From NCBI GenBank assembly GCA_037447655.1, contig JBBHKE010002899.1:1-64000 (forward strand): 64,000 bases of DNA, read 5' to 3'. The DNA comes from Zygnema cylindricum (lineage: Eukaryota; Streptophyta; Zygnematophyceae; Zygnematales; Zygnemataceae). The notes below the pieces were generated by a model. That model saw only the letters and a program-made list of their open reading frames with translations. It ran no database searches and was not told the DNA's origin. A program made the position numbers and the translations under genes. Numbering within the stretch: the stretch's first letter is position 1; the number at the start of each line of letters is the position of its first letter. Below, piece by piece: positions 11,301-22,520 of the stretch.

Positions 11301-14300
11301 CATGGTCTAATTCACGCATATTGTCTTATAGGTTTGGTTTTTCCGGTTTTTCTCGTCTTGCTTGTAGTCTTCCATGAGTTAGGGGTTATAAACTTGTCTA
11401 GTTCTGGTTGCATTCTGTTTTTTTTTTGTCATTATATTGCGTGATCTGAAGTAGTTTCAAGACACCGTGTACCGTTATTAGCGTCAATTATATTATATCA
11501 GTGCCCCTAAATTTTACCCCTGGAACCTAAAATAGTATCAATGACACTGGTTGTTTTTTTCTGAACGCTAAATCTTTAAAAAATATGGAATCAGCCATGT
11601 CATTTGGAAATGAATTAGAATCGATAACACATTTATAAACGCCAAGCTGATATTTCTTTACTCTAATAACGATTCACGTTGTCGTTTTTCTGCCATGCTG
11701 ACAAGAACGAATTCAACATTTTCTTTTTCTTTTTCGTTTTTCATTTTCTTTGGCTTTTTTTATTTTTTACAGTGACTTGGCTAGCAGAATTGGGAGGTAT
11801 GTACCAACTGAGTATCACCTTATTTTATCTCCTACAATTACAAGTAAATGCTAATACCTCCCTCTTTTATGTTGGAGTCTTTTGAAAGATGATGAGAACG
11901 TGGTTTGTTATCTTCGTTTTTTCTGTGTGAAAAATTGGAAGCATAGGATTTTCAAGTCTGGACATAACCATCCTCATTAGAAGAGCATCATAGAATAATT
12001 TTTTCTCTTTTAGGAATTATCAAATCTAGGATCTCGATTTCGACGTTTTAGACATTTTTGATACCATAGAATCAAGTGGTGGGAATGGTGAATGCATGGT
12101 AGTGGGAATCTTTAGAAGGAATTTTGTAAGAAAGAAACATGAAAGAAATGTGAATGAAAGATGAAAGAAATGATGGAAAGGTGAAAATAATGAAAGATGA
12201 AAGATGAATGTAGAAGAAAGATGAAAAACTGAATAAAGGATGAAAGAATATTGAAAATTAAATAGTACAAGATAGATGAATGAAGTTGAAAAGAAAAGGA
12301 AAAGTGGTACTATGATGCAAGAGGGATGGAATATGGTGGAAATATGAAAGAAATATGAATGAGTGATGAAAGAAGGACAAAGGAAAAGTGAAAGAAAATC
12401 TGACAGATAGATGAAAGAAAGATAAAAGAAGGTGAAAGGGAAAGATGACAGATGAAAAAAAAGGGGGGCGAGAGGAAAGGAAGATGTGTAAATATGAAAG
12501 GGCGCAGTTCAAGATTATGCCCGCGTTTAAGCATGATATGAGTTTTTTTATTTTGTCATTGACGCCTGCAATTTTGCGTTTCGCTCTCCCGCTCCCTCTC
12601 CATCCTCGTCCCTCTCCTCTCCCCTCCTCCTCCTCCCCGGACCCCACTCCCTCTCCATTTTCTTTGCTAAATTCCGTTGGGTTTTTTCTGGCCCTCAGCT
12701 TGAAATTCGACTTCGTTTTTTGGCATACGACGAAAGCCTTTTGAGAATGGTTCATAGAGTGGCTCGCAGAAGAGCTTTATGGAAAAAGGTGATAGTTTTC
12801 TTTTAGTTCTTTTAGCTCCACTGATGATCATACGATTTCCTGTAGTGATGGGAAAATTGGAGGTGGTTATTTCTGGTTTTCTATTTATAGCTCCTATCCT
12901 GGCTTAGAAATAAATCTGTGTTTATTTCACATTAGAAAACTGAACTTACTGTTGGATAAGTATATTCTAAAATGTTTTTCGAATCACGTGAAACATTTTT
13001 TTTTCAATTAATAACGTGTCATTTGAATCGTCAATTTGGCGATTAGCCTCAAAAAATGAAATTATGATAGAATATTGCCCATTTTCAGATAGAATATTAT
13101 TGACTTCCTTTTGTGGGTTTTTTCCCTAGGCCTGATACTGATAACCATTTTTGGCTGGCCTTTTTATTAAAGTCTGCTTATTATTAAACTGTCCTTATCT
13201 TGACTGTTTTGACTCTTCTCATCTGTTTTTATTTTAACATGTTTTCATTAGAGGTGGGATTTCAGCTTAGAGCTACTATGCGAGCATATTTTCTTCTTAT
13301 ACATTGGAAGGAACACAAGGCAAGATGGGACGAGGAACAGAGGCTGGAAGCTGAAAAGATGAAACTGGAAGAAGAAGAGAAGCTTCTTGGAAAAGAAACA
13401 AAGAAGAGCACACGGAAAGAAGGTTTTTACAGTGGGTTTTTGAAAAAACGTAGGGGAAATCGTTCACCTGAGTTTACTGAAGGACTAAGTCGACCCGCGG
13501 ACAATTCACCCAAACATGACATGATGAATAACGGAAAGAAGGTAAGTGCCAATAATAAGTTTTGATAATTTTACCTCTTACCGTTAGTTTGAAAATACTC
13601 CTTATGACAAAAATGGTGCTCCCATTCGTACCCATTTCTATTTTATCATAGTTTTATGGTGTTATCAAAGAATATTTTCTCGATTTTCAAAACAGGTTTC
13701 TGGAGTATTCGTTGGTATGTGGGTTTTTTTTCCCTGTTTCGTATCAAATGGAGATATTATTGAAAAGATTAACAAATGTGACCCTGATGATTATCGGAAA
13801 TTCAAAGAAAAGTTTTAGAGGGTTAAATTTTTAACAGTCCAAAATATCGCTCATTTTGGTCAGGGAGTCTAAAAGTAAACATAGCTATTTATTTTTATAT
13901 CATTTCTTTAATCATTTTTTTCAGTGTGAAATAATGGCCCGTGTGTAGAAGTGGGAAATGCATCAAAATGACTTGAAAGAAATAAGAGTTCTGTCCTCAC
14001 CGCGGTTAGCGTGGACAAACTAATTTCATGCATTGGTAGGTAGTCAAGAGTTTAAACCACCTTGTCTTCGGAAAAGAAGCGTCACATATCTCCCGTACCA
14101 TATCTTTGGTTCTCTAATAATTATTGTGGTCCTTACTATCATCATGTGTACATCTCAACATCACCGCTTAAATTCAATATCCTACATTAGCAACTGCGAA
14201 ACCCTAGAAGATCGGAAAGTTCCATGAACCCATATCCACTTTTGTTGTTACTGCGAGCTTTCCTCTTGTATATTTTTGAACCTTTCTCTTCATCTTGAGT

Positions 14301-16646
14301 GAAAAGATTCATTAGGCAGTGTATTTCTAGGATTAGCAGCTTTCTGTCTGTAATAACAAAAACAATATGTGTCAAGTTGTATGCTTTCTTTGTTTTTATT
14401 ACCGTTTTTTTCTTCCGATGTAGAAACTGGCTTCTCAAAGGAAAGTATCTCTGCTATTAAGACGACCTTTTTTTTTTTTTAGTTACCTTTTTTGTCTTTC
14501 GATGTTGTCAAAGGAAAGAAACTCCGATATCAAAAAGAAGGTTTTTTACAGACCTGCTATTAAAAGAACCCTGCTCTTGAGTATTTGAAGCTGTCACTTT
14601 GCTAAAACCAGATACTAAAAACATTTTCTTCTCACCATTTTATTTATATGCCTCTTGCACTGAATCAAGAGTTTCCAGCTGTAAAATGTCCTTCCACTTT
14701 CTTCCAAAGCGAGAGGCTCTCTGTCCTCTGTATCTTCCCGTTCCTCATTTCTCTTTCCCGTTTCTCTTTTCCCTCCTCCCTCCTCCCTCCCTCCTCTCTC
14801 CCTCCTCTCTCCCTCTCTCCATCTATCTCCCCAGTCTGATATTCCCTCAATCCTGGAGGAGACTGAGCCGTTTGTGGAAAAAGACAAAAACCAAACAGAA
14901 AATGATGAAAACGAAACGGAAAAAGGCGGAGAAAATCGTCATCACAAAGCTTCTTTCTCCGCAGTAAAAAGCATGGGCGAGGTTGGGAAAACAGTAGGAG
15001 CGGCTGTTACCTCTACCTCCTCTGCTATAGGAAATACAGTAATACAAGGAGGAAAAACTGTATTACATGGGGCACAAACCACAGGATCTCTTGTCCTCCA
15101 TTTAGGAACAGGAATAGTCCAAGGGGCACAAAGTGGGGCAACTGCAGTTGGGAGGTTTTTGGGTCCTTCGGAGAAGGAGAGAGAGGGAGAGGACTGCGAG
15201 GAGTCTCCTGGGAGAGGAGAGAGAGGGCGTATGCAGCATTGTGAAACTATGCCGGATACAAGAAGGCAGGATAAAGAGGTGGGCAGTTTGGGCAGTTTGG
15301 GGCAAGTTTTTGCAATTCTTCGGGCAGTTTTAGAAAAGTTTTGGGTAATTCTATTGCAAGTTTTTTCAGTTTTTTGGGCAGTTTTGGATAAGTTTTGGAT
15401 AATTGTGGGCAAGTTTTCTCAGTTCTTGGGCAGTTTGGGGCAAGTTCTCGCAATTTTCGGGCAGTATTGGACAAGTTTGGCAGTTTTATGGCAGTTTAGG
15501 GCACGTTTTGGTTGATTGTGGGCCAGTTTTCGCAGTTTTCCGGGCTGTTTTCTGACAGTTTTGTGCAAGTTTTGAAAGTTTCTGGGCAGTTTTGGGCAAG
15601 TTTTGTGCAGTTTTGGGCAAGTTTTGTGCAGTTTTGGGCAGTTTTGGGCAGATTTAAGCCAGTTTTTGGCAGTTTCCAGCAACTCTGGAAAGTCCTTTTT
15701 TTTTCTTTTTCCAAACGTGATTCAAAGGGGATGGTTTTCATGGGTCTGGGTCTGGGTTTTCTCTTTACACCTTTTCCTTCTGATACTGAGGTTTTTCGTT
15801 TATACGTCTCCTTTTGGTTGTTCTTTTTGATTACTTTGTAAACTTTTATCTTTCTTTTTTAAGTAAGTATTAAGTAATTGAACTTTGTAGTAAACAGTAA
15901 ATTCAAAATCTTGTTCTCCTTGACAGGATCCGGGAATGGATAGGAGAGCGAAATCTCTCAGAGATTCTCAGTGGGAAGAGCAAGAGGGAGAGGGAGAGAG
16001 GAGAAACGAGGAGTCGAAAAATCGAGGCTTCAGTGGGATTTTCACTCAAGGGCAAACTTTCCTTCATGATGCCGCCTCGTCTTTGCATGCCGCAGCCCAC
16101 TCTGTGAGAATTTTATTTATTTGTTTAAAAATTTGTTTATTTGTTGGTTTATTTGTGTATTTATTTGCTTGTTAGTTGACTTGTTGACTCATTTGTTTAT
16201 TTGTGTATTTGTCAAATTATTTGTATGTTTTTTTATTTACTCGATTTTTTATTTTTCATCAATGTTTTTGTAATTGCCAGGTTTTTCTCTCTCTCTCTCT
16301 CTCTCCCCTTGCTTCTAAAAAACTCAACCCCCCTCCCTCTCCCTCTCCCTCTCCCGCCCTCCCTCTCGACCAGATGCCGCGAATGCCCCACGTCTCCTTC
16401 AATTCGAGGCGTGTTCCGAGCTTTTTGAAAGGCCCGGATGAGCTGGCGGGGGCGCCTGTGGACAGTGACGTCGCACCTGAGGGACAGAAAAGGATGAAGT
16501 CGAAAAGTTATTTGACGTACGGAAGTAACTCGCACCACAAAGGAACGATTGTGAGAGAGTGGAGGAAGCCGTCGTGGCTCCTGAAGGAGGACAATTTGCC
16601 TGCAGCACCTTGTGAGTGTCTCTCTCTCTCGCTCTCACTCGTTTTC

Positions 16647-16701
<55 letters not shown>

Positions 16702-17927
16702 CCTCCCTCCCTCCCTCCCTCTCTCCTGTGTTTCCTCGTGGGAAGTAAGGGGAGTGGAGGGCAGGAGAGGCGGAGAATGTGCAAGCCTTTTTTTTTGGTC
16801 CTTTCATCGCCTGTCTTTCCATACGGAATTAAATATCAATAAAACGAATCTAGGACTAGGTGACGCGACGGCTGTCCCACTGTTTGGTCAGTGTATGAAC
16901 ACTATTGAGTGGATTTTGACCTTCCAAACACTTTTCCAAAATAGCTTTGTAAAAGTTAATATACTAATATAAGATGACGAATGTTTTAATGTAGTTAAAG
17001 ATTTTTCATCAGTGTTATTATGGCAAAAGGATTGTGGCTTTAGTTTGATTATCGACAACGGAAATTCGACATGTGTTCCCAAAATTGCATTTTTCTCAGT
17101 TTCACGGATAATTAGGGAAGAAGTTATAACAGAATTGCGAACAGTTGCAACTGCCGTTTTATTTTAAGCTACTTTTATTCAGTTTTCAGGTTATAAAAAA
17201 TGTGTGTTACGAAGAAAGAAAAGAAAAGGAAAGTGCCATCTGTAAAAGCTTTTTTTGGGAAACCTTTGAGAGTCTGTCTGCGGCTCGTAAATTCTTGTTA
17301 TCTCATTTTTTTTTGACTTGTTTTTTAAGAACGGCAGGTATTGGTAAATTTCTTGTGACCTCATCTTTTATCTCTCCTCATCTTTTATCTTACCTCATCT
17401 TTTATCTTTCCTCACCTCTTATGTTTTGCCTCATCATCTTCTGTCTTACCTCGTCCTTTGTCGTACTTTTTAATAATAGCCGGTATTAAGGCTGTCGTTA
17501 AAGACAAGGACCCTCTGACGCAGATATTGTACTCTGCATTCTACACGTATTAAGCGAATACTGTAAAATTTGTATTTTGACCTCCCTCTGTTTACCTATT
17601 TTTTTGTCTTTCCCCTTCTTGCCCTATTTCTAATAAATGGAAGGTATTGTTTCCTTATCTTCAATCTTACCTTTTAGTAATGGGAGGTTTGCGTAATTTC
17701 TTGATCCCTCATTTTTTGTCTCACCTAATATTTTTGACTTCTTTTTTTCAATAATAACAGGTATCGAGGCTCTCATAAAAGACGACGACCCTCTCACATG
17801 GGACGATTTGTACCGTCACGCCTACGACGTCTACCACTACAACGTTCGGTTAAGGGACGACTACTTGGCGTTTCAAACACAGATGGAGAACACCATTCAG
17901 TACTTCCGCCCGCAGAGCGACTTATGA
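7584..17927 (+). CDS. Gene 1: multi-exon membrane protein, family unknown
   Basis: I do not recognise the family. Ten exons join without breaking phase: 7584-8369, 9620-9711, 10201-10865, 11773-11843, 12699-12788, 13266-13541, 14835-15278, 15927-16103, 16374-16611 and 17761-17927, about 1001 residues. In order: a Ser/Pro-rich start; a Cys pair (TCLCPIGHYF); a membrane span (ALFFLVSLILIIVWLVLSC); RRSELGGIC followed by a second hydrophobic stretch; a ~220-residue domain with N-glycosylation motifs and CPKC; WLAELGG and a third hydrophobic stretch; a charged coiled-coil region; two blocks of apolar Gly/Ala/Thr repeats; and an acidic-aromatic tail ending QYFRPQSDL. Exon 1 is least sure. A polypyrimidine run ending CCCTAG at 7827 could be an acceptor, and its 3' end lies in a GA tract. 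The repeated GG-plus-hydrophobic motif suggests a membrane protein with a glycosylated domain between spans. Function unknown. Confidence 0.7.
8211..8370 (+). repeat. GGGA/GGGGA purine tract
   Basis: About 160 bases of uninterrupted G and A on the + strand, mostly GGGAGGG and GGGGGA units. It can form quadruplex or triplex structure. It sits at the 3' edge of gene 1 exon 1, so whether it is exon or intron matters for the protein. Confidence 0.95.
9225..9415 (+). repeat. Degenerate TTTTTGGACCA tandem array
   Basis: About a dozen imperfect units of TTTTTGGACCA and variants (TTTTTTGACC, ATTTGGACC) lie head to tail in intron 1 of gene 1. Open frames through it are by-products of the short period. 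Confidence 0.85.
10201..10865 (+). CDS. Gene 1 exon 3: predicted extracytoplasmic domain
   Basis: The exon starts after TTTTTTCCTGTAG and ends at TTTGTATG. It encodes about 221 residues between the second and third hydrophobic segments. Four or more N-x-S/T motifs (NCS, NIS, NET, NVT, NNT) and paired Cys (FYCNST, KCPKC) favour a lumenal or outer-face location. The next exon joins in phase to give SLGDILTWLAELGG. No catalytic motif was seen and I recognise no family. Confidence 0.7.
11462..11682. mobile_element. MITE family A copy in gene 1 intron 3
   Basis: The ends ACACCGTGTACCGTTATTAG and CTAATAACGATTCACGTTGT are imperfect inverted repeats of the family A type. Its interior (ATATCAGTGCCCCTAAATTT) matches the copy at 41203-41414, which lies in the first intron of the KDM5 gene, so the same subfamily has entered introns of both genes. 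Confidence 0.7.
12110..12480 (+). repeat. GAAAGATGAAAGA-type degenerate array
   Basis: Imperfect repeats of GAAAGATGAA, GAAAGAAATG and similar units run for about 350 bases in the intron before the 12699 exon of gene 1. It is purine-rich on the sense strand. Confidence 0.8.
12699..13541 (+). CDS. Gene 1 exons 5-6: basic/coiled-coil segment
   Basis: Exon 12699-12788 follows TCTGGCCCTCAG and encodes a basic stretch ending RVARRRALWKK. Exon 13266-13541 follows GGATTTCAG and encodes HWKEHKARWDEEQRLEAEKM and a Lys/Glu run typical of a coiled coil, ending NNGKK before GTAAGT. Both begin and end in phase 0. A basic patch just after the last membrane span suggests this side is cytoplasmic. Confidence 0.65.
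14835..16103 (+). CDS. Gene 1 exons 7-8: apolar 11-mer-like repeats
   Basis: Exon 14835-15278 follows a CT tract ending CCCCAG. Exon 15927-16103 follows CTCCTTGACAG. The first encodes an acidic start, then repeated Gly/Ala/Thr/Val segments such as VIQGGKTVLHGAQTTGS and GIVQGAQSGATAVGRF. The second ends GQTFLHDAASSLHAAAHS. The spacing of G-x-T/A and hydrophobic residues looks like amphipathic 11-mer repeats that coat membranes (LEA- or perilipin-like). That is an analogy, not a family assignment. Confidence 0.65.
15279..15690 (+). repeat. GGGCAGTTTTGGGCAAGTTTT tandem array in intron
   Basis: About 400 bases of imperfect units built from GGGCAGTTTT and GGGCAAGTTTT, starting directly at the donor site of the 15278 exon. 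Every frame across it is a by-product of the repeat. Confidence 0.9.
16286..16370 (+). repeat. CT/CCCTCT microsatellite upstream of an acceptor
   Basis: (CT)n followed by (CCCTCT)n, leading into the acceptor at 16373. It serves as, or has grown from, the polypyrimidine tract of that intron. Confidence 0.85.
16618..16725 (+). repeat. CT microsatellite
   Basis: An interrupted (CT)n run then (CCCT)n, starting about 7 bases after the donor at 16612. Confidence 0.9.
17455..17535 (+). pseudogene. Decayed tandem copy of gene 1's last exon
   Basis: AATAATAGCCGGTATTAAGG, then GCTGTCGTTAAAGACAAGGACCC and so on, parallels AATAATAACAGGTATCGAGG, then GCTCTCATAAAAGACGACGACCC at 17751. The acceptor AG has become CG and the frame soon hits a stop, so it cannot replace the real exon at 17761. 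Shorter echoes of the same junction (GGCAGGTATTGG near 17335, GGAAGGTATTG near 17641) suggest several rounds of local duplication. Confidence 0.75.
17761..17927 (+). CDS. Gene 1 last exon
   Basis: The exon follows TTCAATAATAACAG, completes the codon left by the 16611 donor, and encodes IEALIKDDDPLTWDDLYRHA and an acidic/aromatic tail ending QSDL before TGA. It is preceded by decayed copies of itself. No polyadenylation signal is obvious, but a GGGTTTT array follows. Confidence 0.75.
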
Positions 17928-17974
17928 AGTGGGAAGGTACAGACCCGGAGACTTTTGTTTCAAAAGGTTGATCT

Positions 17975-18095
17975 CAAAATTCGGGTTTTTTTAAGGGTTT
18001 TCAGGGTTTTCAGGGTTTTGTTAGGGTTTTTCCAGGGTCTTTTCAGGGTTTTTAGGGTTTTTAGGATTTTTTAGAGTTTTTTAGGACATGTATGT
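17975..18095 (+). repeat. GGGTTTT-rich array after gene 1
   Basis: About a dozen imperfect units of AGGGTTTTC, AGGGTTTTT and AGGATTTTT. They resemble plant telomere repeat TTTAGGG but are irregular in length and internal to the contig. Confidence 0.8.
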
Positions 18096-18980
18096 AGGTG
18101 GAACTGAAACGAAATTGTTCTCCGAAAGTCGATTTCTGTATGACTTTGTAGCTCGTTTTCGTGCGAACAAAGGATCGACTTTAAATAGTTAGAAAAAAAT
18201 AAGTAATAAAATTATTATCATGCAGGAGCAAATAATCACCCGAGGTTTTGGTTTCGGGATTGAGGTTTGAATTTTCAAATTTCATATATTTGGGTAAGAA
18301 TTAGTTTGTATAAATGCTTTCCAGGGTCTCTAAGACTAATGACATCTTCATATTTACAAGAATCTTTACATTGATAGGAACATTTAAAATATACTTGGAA
18401 ACATTCTGCCAGAAGCAATAAACATTTTACGGATTCCATAAAAAAATTATTTGATTCCCATGCGACATGTTTGGTAGCTTTGCCCTCTTTTTCTTTTCCT
18501 TTTTTTTTTTTTTGGTCACCTGTATTTTAATTTATATTGATTTCACGTTTATTTTCAAGAGGGAAAGTTTTGCGGCATACAATTCGATTGATTCAGTCAC
18601 GTACGTTTTTATGACTTTTGTGAGAAGGGACACTATTTACTTGGAACACCGTTTAAACGTTTATTGTTGTCAAAACTGTTTCAAAGGCAATTTATTTGTC
18701 ATGTCGCTTGTTACCCATCTCGATGAGGCTCTCAAATAGTATTGAAAAAAAAAAAAAACAACAACAACAACAACAAAAAGAACTTATTCGAAATGTTGCT
18801 CAAAATGTATGTTTTCTCCGCGTTTACCTCTTTCCGGGCACTCAGGTCAAACCATCTGAAAAGGGTACAACTGAAAATTATAGTAAATTATGCTCGAGTT
18901 ATGCGCATTATGAACCACTGTTAACGTTAATTATACTAATTAGTAACAAATTTTTATTTTTTGGCCCTTTGAACGTAAAC

Positions 18981-20228
18981 TACACCGTGAATCGCTATTA
19001 GCTTAAGAAATAAATAGTGTAAAAAATAAATTAGTGTTATTAACTCTAATTTGGATTTTTCGCGTTTCGGTAAAAAACCTTTTACTCTAATTTATTTATA
19101 ACTCTAATTTGGGTACAGTTCGCCTATAATGAATCTGCGATCAAGACCTTTACACTAAAATAGGTATGAACTCATTTTGCCTTTTATTCTGAGGGCAGTT
19201 TTAGGAGCGTTCGCGATTATTTTAATCCATGTTTCGTACTTTATTACTAGGCGAAGTACCATTTTGTATGAACTGACACGTTCCGTACACCACTCTATTC
19301 AAGATGACTATAAGTTAATGATGCTTATTAACTAGTACTTTAATTAACGTAAAACAAAAATAAGTGTTACTAAGGTTCTATTTGTTGAAGGTCATGGGCA
19401 TACTAACTCGGTTGCGATCTACTTGCACTTTAAGTCAAACATGCACTTTAAGTCACACTTGCACCAACTGGAATATTCGTCCCTGCGACCCACTTGCACT
19501 TTAAGTCACACCACTTTAAGTCACACTTGCACCAACTGGAATATTCGTCCCTGGAGCAGCAGGTGGAGCACTAGGGCTAAGAGGAGCACTTGGGCCAGCA
19601 AGAGCTGAGCCGCTGAGCCGCTGAGCCATTAACTGACATATTAGCATAAGCAAACCCAAAGAGGAATACCTTTCAGACTAGATCAATACTGTAAGATATG
19701 TAACTACAAATGAAAGAGGTCAGACAAACATATACCACAGGTAAATCAAGGACAATAGAAACACAACACACCTTAAATTGCACTTGGTGCTCCTATTTCT
19801 TTAACTCAGTAGAATGTACATTGTGTATCAAATTGATCATTCCTAAATTGAACTAAATACTCAAACGATCTAGAAAACATCTAAAACGTATGTACAGGAT
19901 TCACCTAAAGATCTATTTCCATAACTCTAAGTGGTTGGACCAAATTTATCTTGTAACAATATCTTTACCTAAAAATCCGATAAATTAGTTTCATGTCTAC
20001 ATTCATTGGCGGCCGTACGTATTTATTTACTCAAAAAAACTACCCGGGTAGATACTACAAAAATCCACACTAAATATGATCAATATTGAACAGGTGATAG
20101 TCTAAAAATATTCTAAGTCCTTGGATTCAAATTTCTAAGACTTACTAAAGCTTACTTTTCAATACTATTTAAGGTTTAAGCGTCAAAATTTAGGGGCGCC
20201 GCATTAGCTAATAGCGATTTAAGGTGTA
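18981..20228. mobile_element. Family A element, 1.25 kb copy
   Basis: The left end is TACACCGTGAATCGCTATTA and the right end is its near complement, finishing GGTGTA. The interior holds two copies, about 62 bp apart, of CACTTGCACCAACTGGAATA plus flanks, at about 19425-19560. No transposase frame was found. It may be a non-autonomous element or a composite of two family members. Confidence 0.65.
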
Positions 20229-22302
20229 GTGTTGATAGTACTACTAGTTTTTCTCTTCACTACTCGTTAACTTAGTAAGCGGTCAAAAGAATTGTCCGTG
20301 AGGACTAAATTAGACTTACTACACACCTAAATTAGTGTTGATAACACTAGAATATACTCCATGCTAAAATATTTCCGAACTCTAAATAATGATTCAAATT
20401 GCATTCTTTCTGTGGAACGGAAAATGTGATTTTTTCTATTTTTTTGCGAGTTTTTCGAGGGTGAGCCTCGAATCTTCTCTAACACACGGGATTTATCGCT
20501 CTTGCGACATGAAAACGAAAAAAAAAAAAAAAAAAAACGTCGGCGGTATTCCACTAACGGTATGGCTTCCGATTGCAAGATATTATTCCGTAAAAATGTT
20601 AAGTAACAAGACCATTTTTTGGACTAAAAACAAATTTATAAACTTCTAATGTAAAAAATTGTTTGAAAATCTTGTAATCTAAGTAATAAGACCATACTGA
20701 AACTTCAAAATTTTTAAATATCTACTAAACAAAGGTTTTGTACCCATTAAACTCCATTTTTTTTTTTTGTAATCTCCACATGGATCGGATTTCTAATTAA
20801 CACAATGGGATGGAAATGTCAAACTCTTTACCTTCACTAAAAGACAAAAATAGAAAAAAAATGGCATTGTTGCGTTGGCTGTTTTCACACAATCGTCGTC
20901 TTCTTTTGTATATTAAGGTTTTCCACAACATAATATAGTGCACATCTTTAACTTCTAGTGTGAAAAAAATAAATTTACGAGGATGGAAATGCAAAACTTT
21001 TTACCCCCCAATCGGTGGTTTCCTTTTTATCGAATAAAATCAACGATACGGTTTCTTTCCGTTTAATGCAAAAAATTTGTTTGTTGTTTTTGGGCAAAAA
21101 AAATGCAAAATCAATTTCCCTTCTTTATTTCTTTATCCTCTTGTAATTATTTCTTTATTACATTTCTTTATTAAATATTTTTAATATAATTCTACGTTAT
21201 GTTTCTCCCTTATAATCGCCTTTTTTCTTTACCTTGGTGAGCTTGGGCGTCCAAATAACCCTGATACCCATAACCAAAAAAACCCAAAAAACGCCCAGAA
21301 ACCGTTTAAACCCCACCAAGCCCGTTAAAACCACAACCCCCCCCCACAAAACCCGCTTATCCCTCCTAAAAACCGTTTTAACTCCCCCCTCCCAAAAAAA
21401 GGGGTCAAAAAAATAATAAAAAGCATGAACAACTAAAAAACGACAAAAAATGACTAAAAACACAATTGTGACAAAAAAACGAACAATCGTGAAAAACGGC
21501 AAAAAACAATAAATTGGAAGGAAATGAAAAAGAAAATAATAATAATAATAATAAAAAAAACCAAAAATACATAAATAAATAAATAAAACGCATATTTACT
21601 TGTAGAATATAGACGCAAATTTATCCGATGGTTTTGAAAATTACTCCAGCCAAAGTACCGTGAAATCTAAAAAGATCAGAATCCGAGAAGTGATAAAAAA
21701 AATACAGCGCTACGAAATAAAGAAAAAGGATCGGGGACGTCCAAGACAGGAATCCAAAAGTCAAAAGAAACTTTGGGGCAAGAGGGGAAAAAAAAAAGGG
21801 GAGGGGGGAGGTGGAGGGAAGACAAAAAAGGTACAGGTAGGTCTTCCACTCCATTGGACAAACAATAAATAAACTAAATTAATATAAATAAATGTACATA
21901 TAAAAATATTAATATTACTAATAATACACTATATAATATTATTATTTATTGCTCTTTTTTTTTCTCGAGATGATCGATTTTGGATTCCTCTTCAAATAAA
22001 AAAATTGGATAAAAGATAAAGAAACATTTTTTATTCAGAATTATAACGCTGATTTATTTTATGTTATTGCTAATTTCTTTTTCGTTGTTTTTTATTTTTA
22101 TTTTATATTTCTCTGTTTTCTTATCTATAAAGTTTTTTTTTTTACTATTTATTATAATTATGTTTCTTTGTGCATTTTTTCTTTATAAAAAAAAATAAAA
22201 AATCTAGAGCACTCACAGCGGTGGAAAGATTTTCGTTGAAAAAAAAAACGGTAAATTTTTAACTGAGGAGTTTTCTCGAATTTCGCATTAAAAAATCCGT
22301 TA

Positions 22303-22343
<41 letters not shown>

Positions 22344-22500
22344 AAAAAAAATATATATATAAAAAAAAAAAAAAAAAAAATGAAATTCAAATCTGAACTT
22401 CAACAAAATAGAAAAGAAAAACAAAAAGAAAAAGAAAAGAGGGGTAGAAATCCGGAATATGTTTTCATAAAAATTATGTTGGTTTTTAACTCCCTCCCTC
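20229..22500. other. Intergenic low-complexity DNA
   Basis: A-rich and T-rich homopolymer runs (20520-20536, 22310-22336, 22363-22381) dominate. I see no supportable gene. Scattered frames on both strands are artefacts of composition. Confidence 0.5.
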
Positions 22501-22520
22501 CCTCCACCTCTCTTCTCTCT

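Noticed and set aside
17975-18095. Interstitial telomere
   Set aside because: Units vary in length and sequence and few are exact TTTAGGG.
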